Below, in pieces: positions 25,121-33,722 of a stretch of 64,000 bases of DNA. The stretch covers positions 434,001 through 498,000 of the forward strand of contig CAWBGY010000009.1 of NCBI GenBank assembly GCA_963788505.1, in the 5' to 3' direction. The translations under genes and the position numbers were made by a program. Under the pieces are notes generated by a model. The model searched no databases and was not told where the DNA came from. It worked only from the letters and a program-made list of their open reading frames with translations. Source of the DNA: JAIQFF01 sp963788505. Lineage in GTDB: Bacteria > Acidobacteriota > Terriglobia > Terriglobales > Acidobacteriaceae. Every line of letters begins with the position of its first letter. The first letter of the stretch is position 1.

Positions 25121-25450
25121 CTATGCGATGTCGCTTGGAATTTTCTGGGCTACTTCGGCAAGCCCGGTCTCTTGTTCGCCTGTGAGATACCAGCCTGGAC
25201 GGAACTGCCACGCATATCCACCGACCAAACAAGCGACTACTAGCAGCAATGCCGTGCTGCGACCCATCTTTTCAGGGATGCTCAAACTCTTCTTAGTGAT
25301 CGATCCGCTCAGTCCGTACAGAAGACATATAGCCATTGCCACACTAAGCAGTTCTATCTGGGTCCAGGTCCGAGCACCGAGCATTGCAAGAGCGAATGTA
25401 AGCGTCAGACCTAACGCCGCTCCCTTAGATCGTGTGCCTGACATACGCAA
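25121..25450 (-). CDS. Small membrane protein, unknown function
   Basis: 109 residues with three probable membrane helices (ALGLTLTFALAMLGA, IELLSVAMAICLLYGLSG, TALLLVVACLVGGYAW) and a soluble C-terminus. Start at 25450, or six bases later at the second ATG. The hydrophobic pattern supports a real coding region, but no family is recognised and there is no neighbour on the same strand. Confidence 0.5.
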   Translation of the reverse strand: MRMSGTRSKGAALGLTLTFALAMLGARTWTQIELLSVAMAICLLYGLSGSITKKSLSIPEKMGRSTALLLVVACLVGGYAWQFRPGWYLTGEQETGLAEVAQKIPSDIA

Positions 25451-25529
25451 GCCACGAGTTCACCCACTTCGAGGCGGGGTTACTTTGGTCACGTCACCCG
25501 TTACATCCTCGCGGCGTATAGTCTCGGCA

Positions 25530-25736
25530 ATGAAACGCCGCTCGTTCTTTCGTCTGTTGTGGGGTGCTCCCGCGGTAGTGCTCTTACGACACGAGCGCGA
25601 CGATGAAATGGTCGATGAATCTGGACCACTACATGAATGCGTGGACCGGCCCGAGTTGCCATGTCCGGCTTGTACGAAGTGGACCGGTGATCCGCTAGCC
25701 ATCAGGAGTAATAAGTTCTTCCGCCGGACGGGCTAG
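25530..25736 (+). CDS. Possible small Tat-signal protein
   Basis: 68 residues beginning MKRRSFFRLLWGAPAVVLL, a twin-arginine-like leader (RRSFFR) followed by a hydrophobic core. The rest contains CPAC and two further acidic patches. The leader pattern makes it more likely than chance, but the protein is short and unrecognised. It lies just outside attR. Confidence 0.4.
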   Translation: MKRRSFFRLLWGAPAVVLLRHERDDEMVDESGPLHECVDRPELPCPACTKWTGDPLAIRSNKFFRRTG

Positions 25737-26035
25737 CTGACCGGAGGCATCACAACCCAAACAGAGTCTTGTACAGATTGCCCTTGTCATTGCACGGAGG
25801 GCAATAGTGCCCGATTAGTTCCGATTCTATCCGGGTACGCTCAATCCCCAACGGCTGCCAGAGTGTACCCGTCCGACCTAATTCAGTCTTAAACCGCTGA
25901 AAGGGTTAGTTCAAAAATATCGGGCTTGAGCAGAAAAGTTCGAAAATCGTCTGCGAGGGCCGGCCGCCTGAATCACAACTGCGGCCGGCGCGAAGATTTG
26001 ACAGCGATGTAAGATATTGATAATATTACACTTAG
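25737..26035. other. Intergenic
   Basis: No gene seen. It contains the second copy of the 36-base repeat (25930-25965) and an AT-rich stretch just before 26036 (GATATTGATAATATTACACT) that could hold a promoter. Confidence 0.45.
25930..25965 (+). repeat. 36-base direct repeat, copy 2
   Basis: Partner of 24296-24331. Confidence 0.7.
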
Positions 26036-26293
26036 ATGAGCGCAACTTTCAAAATCACCGCCCTGGTTCTGCTCGTCTGCGTCGCCGTCGTATTTATTTC
26101 GCCGACGTTCGATCTGGATCCAACGGCGTTGCGTGCGGTCCAGGCGGCGCTTGCGACCATGCTCGCACTGGCCGCGTTGCTGATCTGGTCCTTCTCGGTT
26201 CCTTCCCGTGTGAACTGGACACTGAAGCGCGCCGAGACCGACTGTCGATATCAGATTGATTTGTTCGGCCTGACCTGCTCCCTCCTGATCTAG
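26036..26293 (+). CDS. Small two-helix membrane protein
   Basis: 85 residues. Two membrane helices (ALVLLVCVAVVFISP and ALATMLALAALLIWSF) are joined by an acidic loop, and a C-terminal tail with two cysteines follows. ATG 26036. No family recognised. It precedes the trehalose genes by about 100 bases on the same strand, but there is no evidence of a functional link. Confidence 0.5.
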   Translation: MSATFKITALVLLVCVAVVFISPTFDLDPTALRAVQAALATMLALAALLIWSFSVPSRVNWTLKRAETDCRYQIDLFGLTCSLLI

Positions 26294-26386
26294 AACTGTT
26301 GCAACATTTCGAGAAGATGCGCTGACGTAAACACTCGTCGTGGCGACCTATCTCCAATGAAACCACTGTCCACGAAAGGAACAGAG

Positions 26387-26673
26387 ATGCAGACCGTCGA
26401 ATCAGAACTGCAGCCGTAGTTATTTATTGCGAAGATCGAAAAACCCGGACGTGGCGCGCTCGCCCTGGACTACGATGACACATTAGCGCCATTTTATTGG
26501 AACCGTAGCGCAACCTGTCCTTACCTGGTGGGTTTCAGTCGCGGAGCAAGATGTTGGCAGGAGGGCGCACCATGGTCGTTCTGATCAACGTGGCCGAGTC
26601 GTGGATCAAGCCGCCAGCAGAGCCCCTGGAATTCTTCCAGGAGTGGTTCCAGCGCCGCGGAGGTGCAGGATGA
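26387..26673 (+). pseudogene. otsB: Remnant of trehalose-6-phosphate phosphatase (otsB) with internal deletion
   Basis: Two pieces of an OtsB protein survive. From ATG 26387 the frame reads MQTVESELQP, then a stop (26417-26419), then KPGRGALALDYDDTLAPF, the HAD-phosphatase motif I of trehalose phosphatases (DYDGTLAPF). The middle of the enzyme is missing. From about 26572, in another frame, VAESWIKPPAEPLEFFQEWF matches the C-terminal end of OtsB. The final TGA overlaps the otsA ATG (ATGA at 26670), preserving the ancestral otsBA arrangement. The intact gene would be about 750 bases; fewer than 290 remain. It cannot encode an active phosphatase. Confidence 0.7.
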
Positions 26674-28178
26674 AAAAATCTGGAAACTTAATTCTGGTTT
26701 CGAATCGGCTGCCTGCGACGATCGAACCGGGCCCCAACGGATTATGCCTGAAGCCCAGCTCCGGCGGCCTGGTGACCGCGCTCCGCCCGGTTCTGGAAGC
26801 CAAACATGGATACTGGATTGGCTGGCCGGGTGAGGCCTACGACGAGGCGGAACTCGCCCGCCTGTTGGCCAGCAAGGAATCCAGCCAGGGCTATCACCTG
26901 ATCCCTGTGTCCCTGACCCAGGAAGAGAGGCGGGATTTTTACAACGGTTTTTCCAATGAGATTGTCTGGCCCCTGTTTCATGATTTGCAGTCGCGGTGCA
27001 ATTTCGACCCGGCATACTGGAGGGCCTATGTGAAGGTAAACCGGAAGTTTGCCGAGGCCGTCGCCCGGGTGGCGGACAACCATTCCGTGGTCTGGGTCCA
27101 TGACTACCATTTGATGCTTACGGGTGAGTTTTTGCGGGAGCTCGGCCTCCGGTGCCAACTCGGCTTTTTTCAGCACATTCCGTTTCCGCCGCTTGACATC
27201 TTTGAGAAGTTGCCCTGGCGCAGCGAGATTCTCCGCGCGCTGTTTGCATTTGACCTCATCGGATTTCAGACTCACCGGGACCAACGCAACTTCGCGGGCT
27301 GCGTGCGCCGTTTTCTGCCCAGCGTGGAATTGCACCGGCAGCATGACCAGCTGCAGGCCCAGATGGATGGCAGGACGATATCGATTGGCAGCTTTCCCAT
27401 CGGGATCGATTTTGACGAGTTTGCCCGCGAAGCGGAGCGGCCCGAAGTGGCCAGCCGCGCCGCCGAAATTCGTCGCGATGTCATCGGCCGTCAAATCGTG
27501 CTGGGCGTGGACCGGCTGGATTACACAAAAGGTGTTCCGGAGCGCCTCCGGGCATTTCGACATCTGTTGAGCACGCATAAAGAACTGCGCCGCCAGATCA
27601 CTCTGATTCAGGTGGTGGTTCCCAGCCGCGAGCAAATTCCCAGGTATAAGGAACTGAAGCTCGAAATCGAGACCTTGATCAGCCAGATCAATGGCCGTTA
27701 CGGGGACTCCGGCTGGGTGCCGATTCATTACCTCCACCGTCATCTGAAGCGCGCCGAACTATTGGCGCTTTATCGGACCGCGGACATCGCCCTGATTACG
27801 CCCTTGAAGGACGGCATGAATCTGGTGGCCAAGGAATTCTGTGCCGCCCAGGCGGGCGACAAGGGAGTCCTGGTGCTCAGCGAGTTTGCGGGGGCCGCCG
27901 ATCAGCTGCAAATTGGGGCCATTCTGGTCAACCCCTATGACATCGAGAGCGTGGCGGGGGCGCTGTATCGGGCCTTCAACATGACCGAAAAGGAACGCAA
28001 ACTGCGCATGCGAAAACTTCGGCGCAAGGTACGAAATCAGAATGTGTTTCGCTGGTGCGAACAGTTCTGCTCCCAGTTGGAACGTCGCGGTTCAAAGGCT
28101 GGGGCCGATTCCAAAACCAGAAGCTCGCTGCCACGTTCCGTGGCCGCCAGCGCTAATTATGCGGAAGGGAGAGGTTGA
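26670..28178 (+). CDS. otsA: Alpha,alpha-trehalose-phosphate synthase (UDP-forming) OtsA
   Basis: 502 residues of the GT20 family. ILVSNRLPATIE and LKPSSGGLVTAL form the N-terminal substrate loop. WVHDYHLM, FFQHIPFPP, VDRLDYTKGVPERL and LITPLKDGMNLVAKEF are the standard OtsA motifs. It makes trehalose 6-phosphate from UDP- or GDP-glucose and glucose 6-phosphate. The start at 26670 overlaps the end of the otsB remnant. Because that otsB is broken, the product must be dephosphorylated by another enzyme or otsB copy. The mscS gene begins 2 bases after the stop, suggesting cotranscription. Confidence 0.93.
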   Translation: MKKSGNLILVSNRLPATIEPGPNGLCLKPSSGGLVTALRPVLEAKHGYWIGWPGEAYDEAELARLLASKESSQGYHLIPVSLTQEERRDFYNGFSNEIVWPLFHDLQSRCNFDPAYWRAYVKVNRKFAEAVARVADNHSVVWVHDYHLMLTGEFLRELGLRCQLGFFQHIPFPPLDIFEKLPWRSEILRALFAFDLIGFQTHRDQRNFAGCVRRFLPSVELHRQHDQLQAQMDGRTISIGSFPIGIDFDEFAREAERPEVASRAAEIRRDVIGRQIVLGVDRLDYTKGVPERLRAFRHLLSTHKELRRQITLIQVVVPSREQIPRYKELKLEIETLISQINGRYGDSGWVPIHYLHRHLKRAELLALYRTADIALITPLKDGMNLVAKEFCAAQAGDKGVLVLSEFAGAADQLQIGAILVNPYDIESVAGALYRAFNMTEKERKLRMRKLRRKVRNQNVFRWCEQFCSQLERRGSKAGADSKTRSSLPRSVAASANYAEGRG

Positions 28179-28180
28179 GC

Positions 28181-29242
28181 ATGCTCCCTGCACTCGAGCA
28201 TTGGAGACCCTGGTTGTGGGCCGCCGCCGGCTTGACGGGCGCCGTCCTGCTGTCCCTCTTCGTGCACTATCTATTGTTCCTGCTGGCCCGGCGCCTTTCG
28301 CGGAAGACAAGCACCGTGATCGACGATTCCCTCATCCGCCATGGCCAGAGACCCACCCGCTGGATTTTTCCTCTGCTGGGCATCCTGCTGGCCCTGCCCC
28401 TTCTGCCAATTCGTCCGCAGGTCCTGGGACCCCTGCAACACGCTCTGGGCCTGGGTTTAATTGCTTCCGTGGCCTGGGTGGTCATTTTGCTGGCGGACGT
28501 TTTCACCGACGCTATCTCGGCCAAATACTCGATTGACGTGGCCGACAATCTTACCGCCCGCAGGGTTCGGACGCAGACCCAGGTCCTTCGCCGCATCTTC
28601 GTTGTGGTGGTCGCCCTCTTGACCCTGGGCATCATGCTGATGACATTTCCCGCGATTCGCACGCTGGGAGCCAGTCTGCTCGCATCGGCGGGGCTGGCCG
28701 GACTCGTTCTCGGCATGGCCATGCGTCCTACCCTGGCCAGCATCGTGGCCGGCGTTCAGATCGCGTTGACCGAGCCCATCCGCATTGATGACGTGGTGAT
28801 CGTCGAGGGAGAGTGGGGATGGATCGAGGAGATTCGCACCACCTATGTGGTGATAAGAATCTGGGACCTGCGCCGCCTGGTTGTGCCCTTGTCCTACTTC
28901 ATCGAAAAGCCGTTTCAAAACTGGACGCGGGTCACCGCCGACCTTCTGGGAACGGTGTTCGTGTACGTTGACTACACCGTTCCCGTCGAAGAAATACGGC
29001 AGGAGTTGCATCGCATTCTGGAAGGTTCCGGCATGTGGGACGGCAAGACCTGGGGGCTGCAAGTCACGGATGCCGGCGAACATACCGTGCAACTGCGCGC
29101 GTTAATGAGCGCCCCAAACGGGTCCCAGGCCTGGGACCTGCGCTGTCACGTCCGGGAGAAGCTGATCCAATTTCTGCAGGAACGTTATCCTGAAAGTCTG
29201 CCCCGGACCAGGGCCGAAGTTCGCATGGCGCAGGCAAGTTGA
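28181..29242 (+). CDS. Mechanosensitive ion channel, MscS family (1)
   Basis: 353 residues. Four membrane helices are followed by the pore-lining helix and beta domain typical of MscS: LGASLLASAGLAGLVLGMAM, SIVAGVQIALTEPIRIDDVV, VPLSYFIEKPFQNWTR. MscS channels open on membrane tension to release osmolytes during hypo-osmotic shock. ATG 28181 with GGGAGAGG upstream, 2 bases after the otsA stop, so osmolyte synthesis and release genes probably share a transcript. Confidence 0.88.
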   Translation: MLPALEHWRPWLWAAAGLTGAVLLSLFVHYLLFLLARRLSRKTSTVIDDSLIRHGQRPTRWIFPLLGILLALPLLPIRPQVLGPLQHALGLGLIASVAWVVILLADVFTDAISAKYSIDVADNLTARRVRTQTQVLRRIFVVVVALLTLGIMLMTFPAIRTLGASLLASAGLAGLVLGMAMRPTLASIVAGVQIALTEPIRIDDVVIVEGEWGWIEEIRTTYVVIRIWDLRRLVVPLSYFIEKPFQNWTRVTADLLGTVFVYVDYTVPVEEIRQELHRILEGSGMWDGKTWGLQVTDAGEHTVQLRALMSAPNGSQAWDLRCHVREKLIQFLQERYPESLPRTRAEVRMAQAS

Positions 29243-29281
29243 GCAAACCCAGAGGACGGGCTCGCATCCGGTTCGGCGATC

Positions 29282-30991
29282 TTATTCTGGCGTCTTAGGT
29301 TCTGGCGGCGTCTTGGGCTTCCCTTTGGCCGCGTCAAGAATATCCTCCAGCACGCCCAACCGGAAAGCGGGGGCCGAGTAGCTTTTCGGCAGATAATCTT
29401 CGGGAATCGCCATTTTGTTTCCATCCCGGACTGACGAATAATGCGGCGACGCGATTTCCACACCCGCCTCGTTGAACCTGTCCTGAATGTTCTGGTGAAG
29501 GTCGGAGTAGATGTTGGCCATGCGGCAGGGCTGGTCCGTATAGACATTCAACTCGTAGCGAACATAGAAATCGTCGAGGGCGGTCTGGAAAACAAACGGT
29601 GCTGGCGTCTTCAGGATATTGTCGGTCGAGAGCGCGGCGTCAATCAGGAGCTTGTGCACTGTCCTCCAGGGCGCGTCGTAACCAATCGTGACCGCGGTGT
29701 GCAGAATCAATCCTTCGTGCGTTCCGCTGACGCTGTAGTTGATGATGTGGCTGCCCAGGACCATTGAGTTTGCGATTGTGATTTCCACGTTCTTGATGGT
29801 GCGGATCCGGGTCACAAGAAGGGTTTTCTCGGTCACGTCCCCAATAGTGTCGGCGATCTTCACCCGGTCGCCGATGGTGAAGGCGCGCATATAAGTGAGG
29901 ATGACTCCGGCAACCACATTGGAAATGGCCGAGGTGGAGCCGAGAGAGAACAACACTCCCAGAAAGATCGAAATGCCCTGGAAGGCCGGCGATTTGGATC
30001 CGGGCAGGTAGGGAAAAATTATGATTACGGTCAGCGCGATGACCATGAAGCGGACAATCTTGTAGGTCGGATCCGCCCACTCCAGGTAAAAATTAGGAAA
30101 CGTAATAGTTCCGCGCCCCAATTCAGTGAAGATCATTTTGATGAACTTGTTTACGTAAATCGCAACCACGATGATCACCGAAATGAAAAAGAGGTTGGGC
30201 AGATAGCCCACCGTGGCATCGGCGATCAGCCGCAATGGAGACAGTACGTAGCCCACCAAAATCTGGGCATACCCGCGCGTCCAGGGAAAGAATCCCAGAA
30301 CCAGCGAGGCGTAGAAGTAAAGGGCGACCACAACCGCTGCGAGGTGCAGCAGCTTTCCGACTCCGATGGCGAAACCGGTGATCCGGGAGGCGGGCAGGAG
30401 TTCGAACCTCTGGATCCGCAAAGAACGAATCCGCGTGCCTCGCCATCCATCCAGCGTCTTGTACAGTTTGGGAAATAAGCGGTTGAGCAAGCGGAAAATG
30501 AGAATCAAAACCAGGGTGGCGAAGAGGGCGTAGAGGGCGCCGAGAAGCAGACTCTTGAGACTGTATTCCCGGCGTAGCGCGATCAGTGCCGAGCGGATGC
30601 GCTGCTGATAGTCTCGCGCCAGCTCTTGCCGCGTCTGTCCCGCCAGCTTGGCATCCTGATCGGTGACACTCATCACGATCAGGTCTTTCACCACGATGTC
30701 CGTGGCCGTGGCGGCATCCACTACCGAAATCGATTCCGGTTTGAACAGGACATCTTTCGAAAGCTCCCTGATTCTCCGAGTGATGGCATCGGCGCGGTCC
30801 TGGGCCGGGAATGAAAGCACGCCCGGTACCGAAAACAGCGTCTTGCCCCCGACGGTGACGGGAGCCTGGGCTATCGGTGGGCCGTCTGGTGCTCGGGGCG
30901 TGGTCTGGCTGCTGACCGGAGGACAAATTACAACCAGAAAAAGCAGAAGCAATCCTGCATGAATTCCGCGACCAATCCGGGTGGAACTCAT
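29282..30991 (-). CDS. Mechanosensitive ion channel, MscS family (2), large form with periplasmic N-terminus
   Basis: 569 residues. A signal peptide (HAGLLLLFLVVICPPVSSQ) and a periplasmic domain of about 130 residues precede the membrane helices. The MscS core is seen in IFLGVLFSLGSTSAISNVVA, GVILTYMRAFTIGDRVKI and IANSMVLGSHIINYS. The C-terminal beta domain is complete. It converges with the otsA-mscS unit. The extra periplasmic domain may sense solutes or envelope stress; that is inference. Confidence 0.88.
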   Translation of the reverse strand: MSSTRIGRGIHAGLLLLFLVVICPPVSSQTTPRAPDGPPIAQAPVTVGGKTLFSVPGVLSFPAQDRADAITRRIRELSKDVLFKPESISVVDAATATDIVVKDLIVMSVTDQDAKLAGQTRQELARDYQQRIRSALIALRREYSLKSLLLGALYALFATLVLILIFRLLNRLFPKLYKTLDGWRGTRIRSLRIQRFELLPASRITGFAIGVGKLLHLAAVVVALYFYASLVLGFFPWTRGYAQILVGYVLSPLRLIADATVGYLPNLFFISVIIVVAIYVNKFIKMIFTELGRGTITFPNFYLEWADPTYKIVRFMVIALTVIIIFPYLPGSKSPAFQGISIFLGVLFSLGSTSAISNVVAGVILTYMRAFTIGDRVKIADTIGDVTEKTLLVTRIRTIKNVEITIANSMVLGSHIINYSVSGTHEGLILHTAVTIGYDAPWRTVHKLLIDAALSTDNILKTPAPFVFQTALDDFYVRYELNVYTDQPCRMANIYSDLHQNIQDRFNEAGVEIASPHYSSVRDGNKMAIPEDYLPKSYSAPAFRLGVLEDILDAAKGKPKTPPEPKTPE

Positions 30992-31406
30992 CGGATCTCC
31001 TTTTCAACTCTTGGCCCGCCGTCCAGCGGCGGGACGGGCGATAAAGCCCGAAAGAATCGTCAACGACAGGATGATATACCGGGAGTCATACGATCACCGC
31101 CAAGCGCTTCAAAGCCTCCCATAGGCAAGTGGATGAGCTAAGTGGATGAGGTAATTGGATGCCTCCCGCCCTCACGGCGCCCGGCGTTCCCCCAGAGCGC
31201 GCGCTGCCCAGGCGCAGCGTCGCCACACCTGAGAATCGATCAGAACCAGGCGATAAGGCTTGACTCAAGTCCGTCTAATTGGTATACTTAAGTTATAGAA
31301 AACAAGCTAAATAGGTCTGCAAGACGGCGTCGAGCCCCTGCCTTCGTCGAGCTGGAAGTGTCATCAAAAAGGCCATCATTTCGCCAGGGAGATTTGGAAG
31401 ATCAAA
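30992..31406. other. Intergenic: promoter region of the ABM gene and of the large MscS gene
   Basis: No gene. The plus-strand sigma70 promoter is annotated separately. The large-MscS promoter (minus strand) should lie near 31000-31080 but is not obvious. Confidence 0.45.
31260..31288 (+). promoter_or_regulatory. Strong sigma70-type promoter upstream of the ABM gene
   Basis: TTGACT (31260-31265), a 17-base spacer and TATACT (31283-31288) are near consensus. Predicted transcription starts near 31295, leaving a leader of about 110 bases before the ATG at 31407. Confidence 0.7.
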
Positions 31407-31709
31407 ATGAAAATCACTCGCAATGTGCATATCCAACTGAGGGATGGGAAGCAGAAGGAATTCATCCACATGTTCGAGTCGGAAATTCTGCCGGTTCTTC
31501 GGCAGCAGAAGGGCTTCCAGGATGAGCTTACCCTGGTCGACGGCAACCGGGTAGTTGCAATCAGCTTCTGGGATGATCGCAAGAACGCCGAAATGTATCA
31601 CAGCAATGCGTTCCCCAAGCTGGTGGAAAAGCTGAATCCGGTGATTCAGGGACCGCCGAAGGTCGAGACTTATGAAGTCGCCACCTCGACCCTGGCCGTG
31701 GCAGCCTAG
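31407..31709 (+). CDS. ABM (antibiotic biosynthesis monooxygenase-like) domain protein
   Basis: 100 residues with the ferredoxin-like ABM fold: KITRNVHIQLRDGKQKEF, then LRQQKGFQDELTLVDGN, AISFWDDRKNAEMYHSNAFP and VETYEVATST. Such dimers include small monooxygenases and haem- or quinone-handling proteins; the substrate is unknown. It is a single-gene unit with its own near-consensus promoter and a strong terminator, so it may be highly expressed. Confidence 0.8.
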   Translation: MKITRNVHIQLRDGKQKEFIHMFESEILPVLRQQKGFQDELTLVDGNRVVAISFWDDRKNAEMYHSNAFPKLVEKLNPVIQGPPKVETYEVATSTLAVAA

Positions 31710-31740
31710 TCCCTTCCTACCTGATTGCAGTGGAAAGTTA

Positions 31741-31768
31741 AAGAGGCCCCGCCCGGGGCCTCTTTTTC
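31741..31768 (+). terminator. Rho-independent terminator after the ABM gene
   Basis: Perfect hairpin AGAGGCCCCG / CGGGGCCTCT with a 2-base loop (CC), followed by TTTTT. Confidence 0.92.
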
Positions 31769-31804
31769 TGCCCGGGGCTCGGCGGGGTAAGCTGGCTGCT
31801 GGAT

Positions 31805-33598
31805 TCATCCCCGGCCCGCCAATCCTACGCGCCGAATGCCGCTGCTCAGATTGAAGGCGGTGTTTACCAGGCCGATGTGAGAGAACGCCTGGGGAAAGTT
31901 GCCCAGCAGGCGTTTCGCCACCGGATCATATTCTTCGGAAAGCAGCCCGACGTCATTCCGAATTTCCAGCAACCGCTCGAACAGCTGTTCCGCTTCCTGC
32001 TGGCGGCCCTGCAACCCATAGTTGTCCGCCAGCCAGAACGAGCAGGCCAGAAATTGACCTTCTCCATGGGGCATGCCATCGACGGCGGGATCGACAGTGT
32101 AGCGGGCGACCAAGCCGTCCTGCATAAGCTGATTCTCGATCGCCTTGACGGTTCCCACCACTCGGGGATCATCCGCGGGGAGAAATCCCACCAGCGGAAT
32201 CATGAGCAGGCTGGCATCAAGATGCCGCGAACCGTAATATTGCACGAACGAATTGAGGCCGGCGTCGAAGCCCTGGTCGCAGACCTGGGCATGGATTTTG
32301 GTTCGCAGCGTCTGCCAATGGGCGAGGTCTCCCGAAAACCAGCCTCGTTTGATGGACTCAACCGCTCGATCCAGAGCCACCCAAGCCATCACTTTGGAGT
32401 GAGTAAATTGGCGCCGCGGACCCCGCATCTCCCAGATGCCCTCGTCGGGCTGTTCCCATCCTGTCTCCAGGAACTGAAGGAGCGCCTGGACGATGCCCTC
32501 GCCCATCTCCCGGTTTGGTTCGAGTCCGGCCTGCCGGCACTGAAAAAGAGTGTTGGCCACCTCGCCGAAAATATCCAACTGGAACTGCTTGTAGGCAGCG
32601 TTGCCGGTACGCACCGGCGCTGATCCTTCGTACCCTGGCAGCCACGGCAGTTCGAGCTCGGTGAGCCTGCGTTCACCTCGGAGCCCGTAAAGGATATTCA
32701 GTTCGGAAGGGCTTCCGGCCACCGCGCGCAGAAGCCATTCCCGCCAGGCCGCGGCTTCCTCGAGATAACCGGCGTTGAGAAAGGACTGGAGCGTGAGTGT
32801 GGCATCGCGCACCCAGCAGAAACGATAGTCCCAGTTCCGCACCCCACCGATGAGTTCAGGGAGCGAGGTCGTGGGGGCGGCGGCGATTCCCCCGGTGGGA
32901 GAAAACGTCAGAGCCTTCAGCGTGAGCAAAGACCGTAGGACTGCGTCCTGCCACTTCCCTTGATACGAGCAGCGGTCCGACCACGCCAGCCACCACTTCT
33001 CCGTGTTCTGGATTTCTTCCTCAACATCCAGCGGCGAGGGTTCACTGCGATGGGATGGATACCAGGTGAGATCGAAGGGAACTCGTTGACCTTCGGTGAC
33101 GGTAAATTCGGCAACCGTCTTGAGGTTTTCGCCGCGAAGCTCGACCGCCGTCCGCAGGCTAACCATGTCGGGGCCGGCGATGGCGGAGATACCGTGGTCG
33201 GAATGCGTCACCCAGGGAAGCACGGACCCGTAGTCGAATCGAATCACCAGTTCCAACTTCATGGGAACCTGTCCGCGCTTGCCGATGACCAGCCGCAAGA
33301 CCTCTGGGACGTCGTTAGGCGGCGTCATGCAATCAACCAGCAAGACCGATCCACTGTCGGTCTCGAATTCGGTCTCCAGAATCAGGGTCCCTTTTCGATA
33401 GCGGCGACGAATGCTCCGAATTGGCTCCGCGGGCGCAATCACCCAGTGCCCGTTTTCCGCGGTTCCAAGCAGCGCCGCGAAACAGGCGGCAGAGTCAAAG
33501 TGAGGCAGGCAAAGCCAGTCGATCGATCCCTGTTTTGAGACCAGGGCCGCCGTGTGGCAGTCGCCGATCAGCGCGTAGTCTTCAATGGGGATTGACAA
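31805..33598 (-). CDS. Glycoside hydrolase family 15 protein (glucoamylase/trehalase-like)
   Basis: 597 residues. The N-terminal beta domain begins IEDYALIGDCHTAALVSKQG, DWLCLPHFDSAACFAALLG, as in bacterial GH15 enzymes. The alpha/alpha barrel contains VRNWDYRFCWVRDATLTL, DEGIWEMRGPRRQFTHSKVM and, near the end, LLSEEYDP with the second acidic catalytic position. Bacterial members include glucoamylases and trehalases. The closeness of otsA makes trehalose a plausible substrate, but sequence alone cannot decide. No signal peptide, so it is cytoplasmic. Confidence 0.88.
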   Translation of the reverse strand: MSIPIEDYALIGDCHTAALVSKQGSIDWLCLPHFDSAACFAALLGTAENGHWVIAPAEPIRSIRRRYRKGTLILETEFETDSGSVLLVDCMTPPNDVPEVLRLVIGKRGQVPMKLELVIRFDYGSVLPWVTHSDHGISAIAGPDMVSLRTAVELRGENLKTVAEFTVTEGQRVPFDLTWYPSHRSEPSPLDVEEEIQNTEKWWLAWSDRCSYQGKWQDAVLRSLLTLKALTFSPTGGIAAAPTTSLPELIGGVRNWDYRFCWVRDATLTLQSFLNAGYLEEAAAWREWLLRAVAGSPSELNILYGLRGERRLTELELPWLPGYEGSAPVRTGNAAYKQFQLDIFGEVANTLFQCRQAGLEPNREMGEGIVQALLQFLETGWEQPDEGIWEMRGPRRQFTHSKVMAWVALDRAVESIKRGWFSGDLAHWQTLRTKIHAQVCDQGFDAGLNSFVQYYGSRHLDASLLMIPLVGFLPADDPRVVGTVKAIENQLMQDGLVARYTVDPAVDGMPHGEGQFLACSFWLADNYGLQGRQQEAEQLFERLLEIRNDVGLLSEEYDPVAKRLLGNFPQAFSHIGLVNTAFNLSSGIRRVGLAGRG

Positions 33599-33722
33599 TC
33601 ATCACCTCCACTTATGGAACCACAATTTGCAATGAGCGCCCTGTGAGACACTTTTGGAGACACTGGGCACGCGAACCACGGGTTCAGCATAAACTCTATG
33701 CGCCCAGCAAGGAGCACTACCC

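Noticed and set aside
25038..25736. 232-residue plus-strand frame
   Set aside because: The first 160 residues cover the tRNA-like attR and the reverse of a membrane protein gene. Only the last 68 residues look like a protein, and those are annotated separately.
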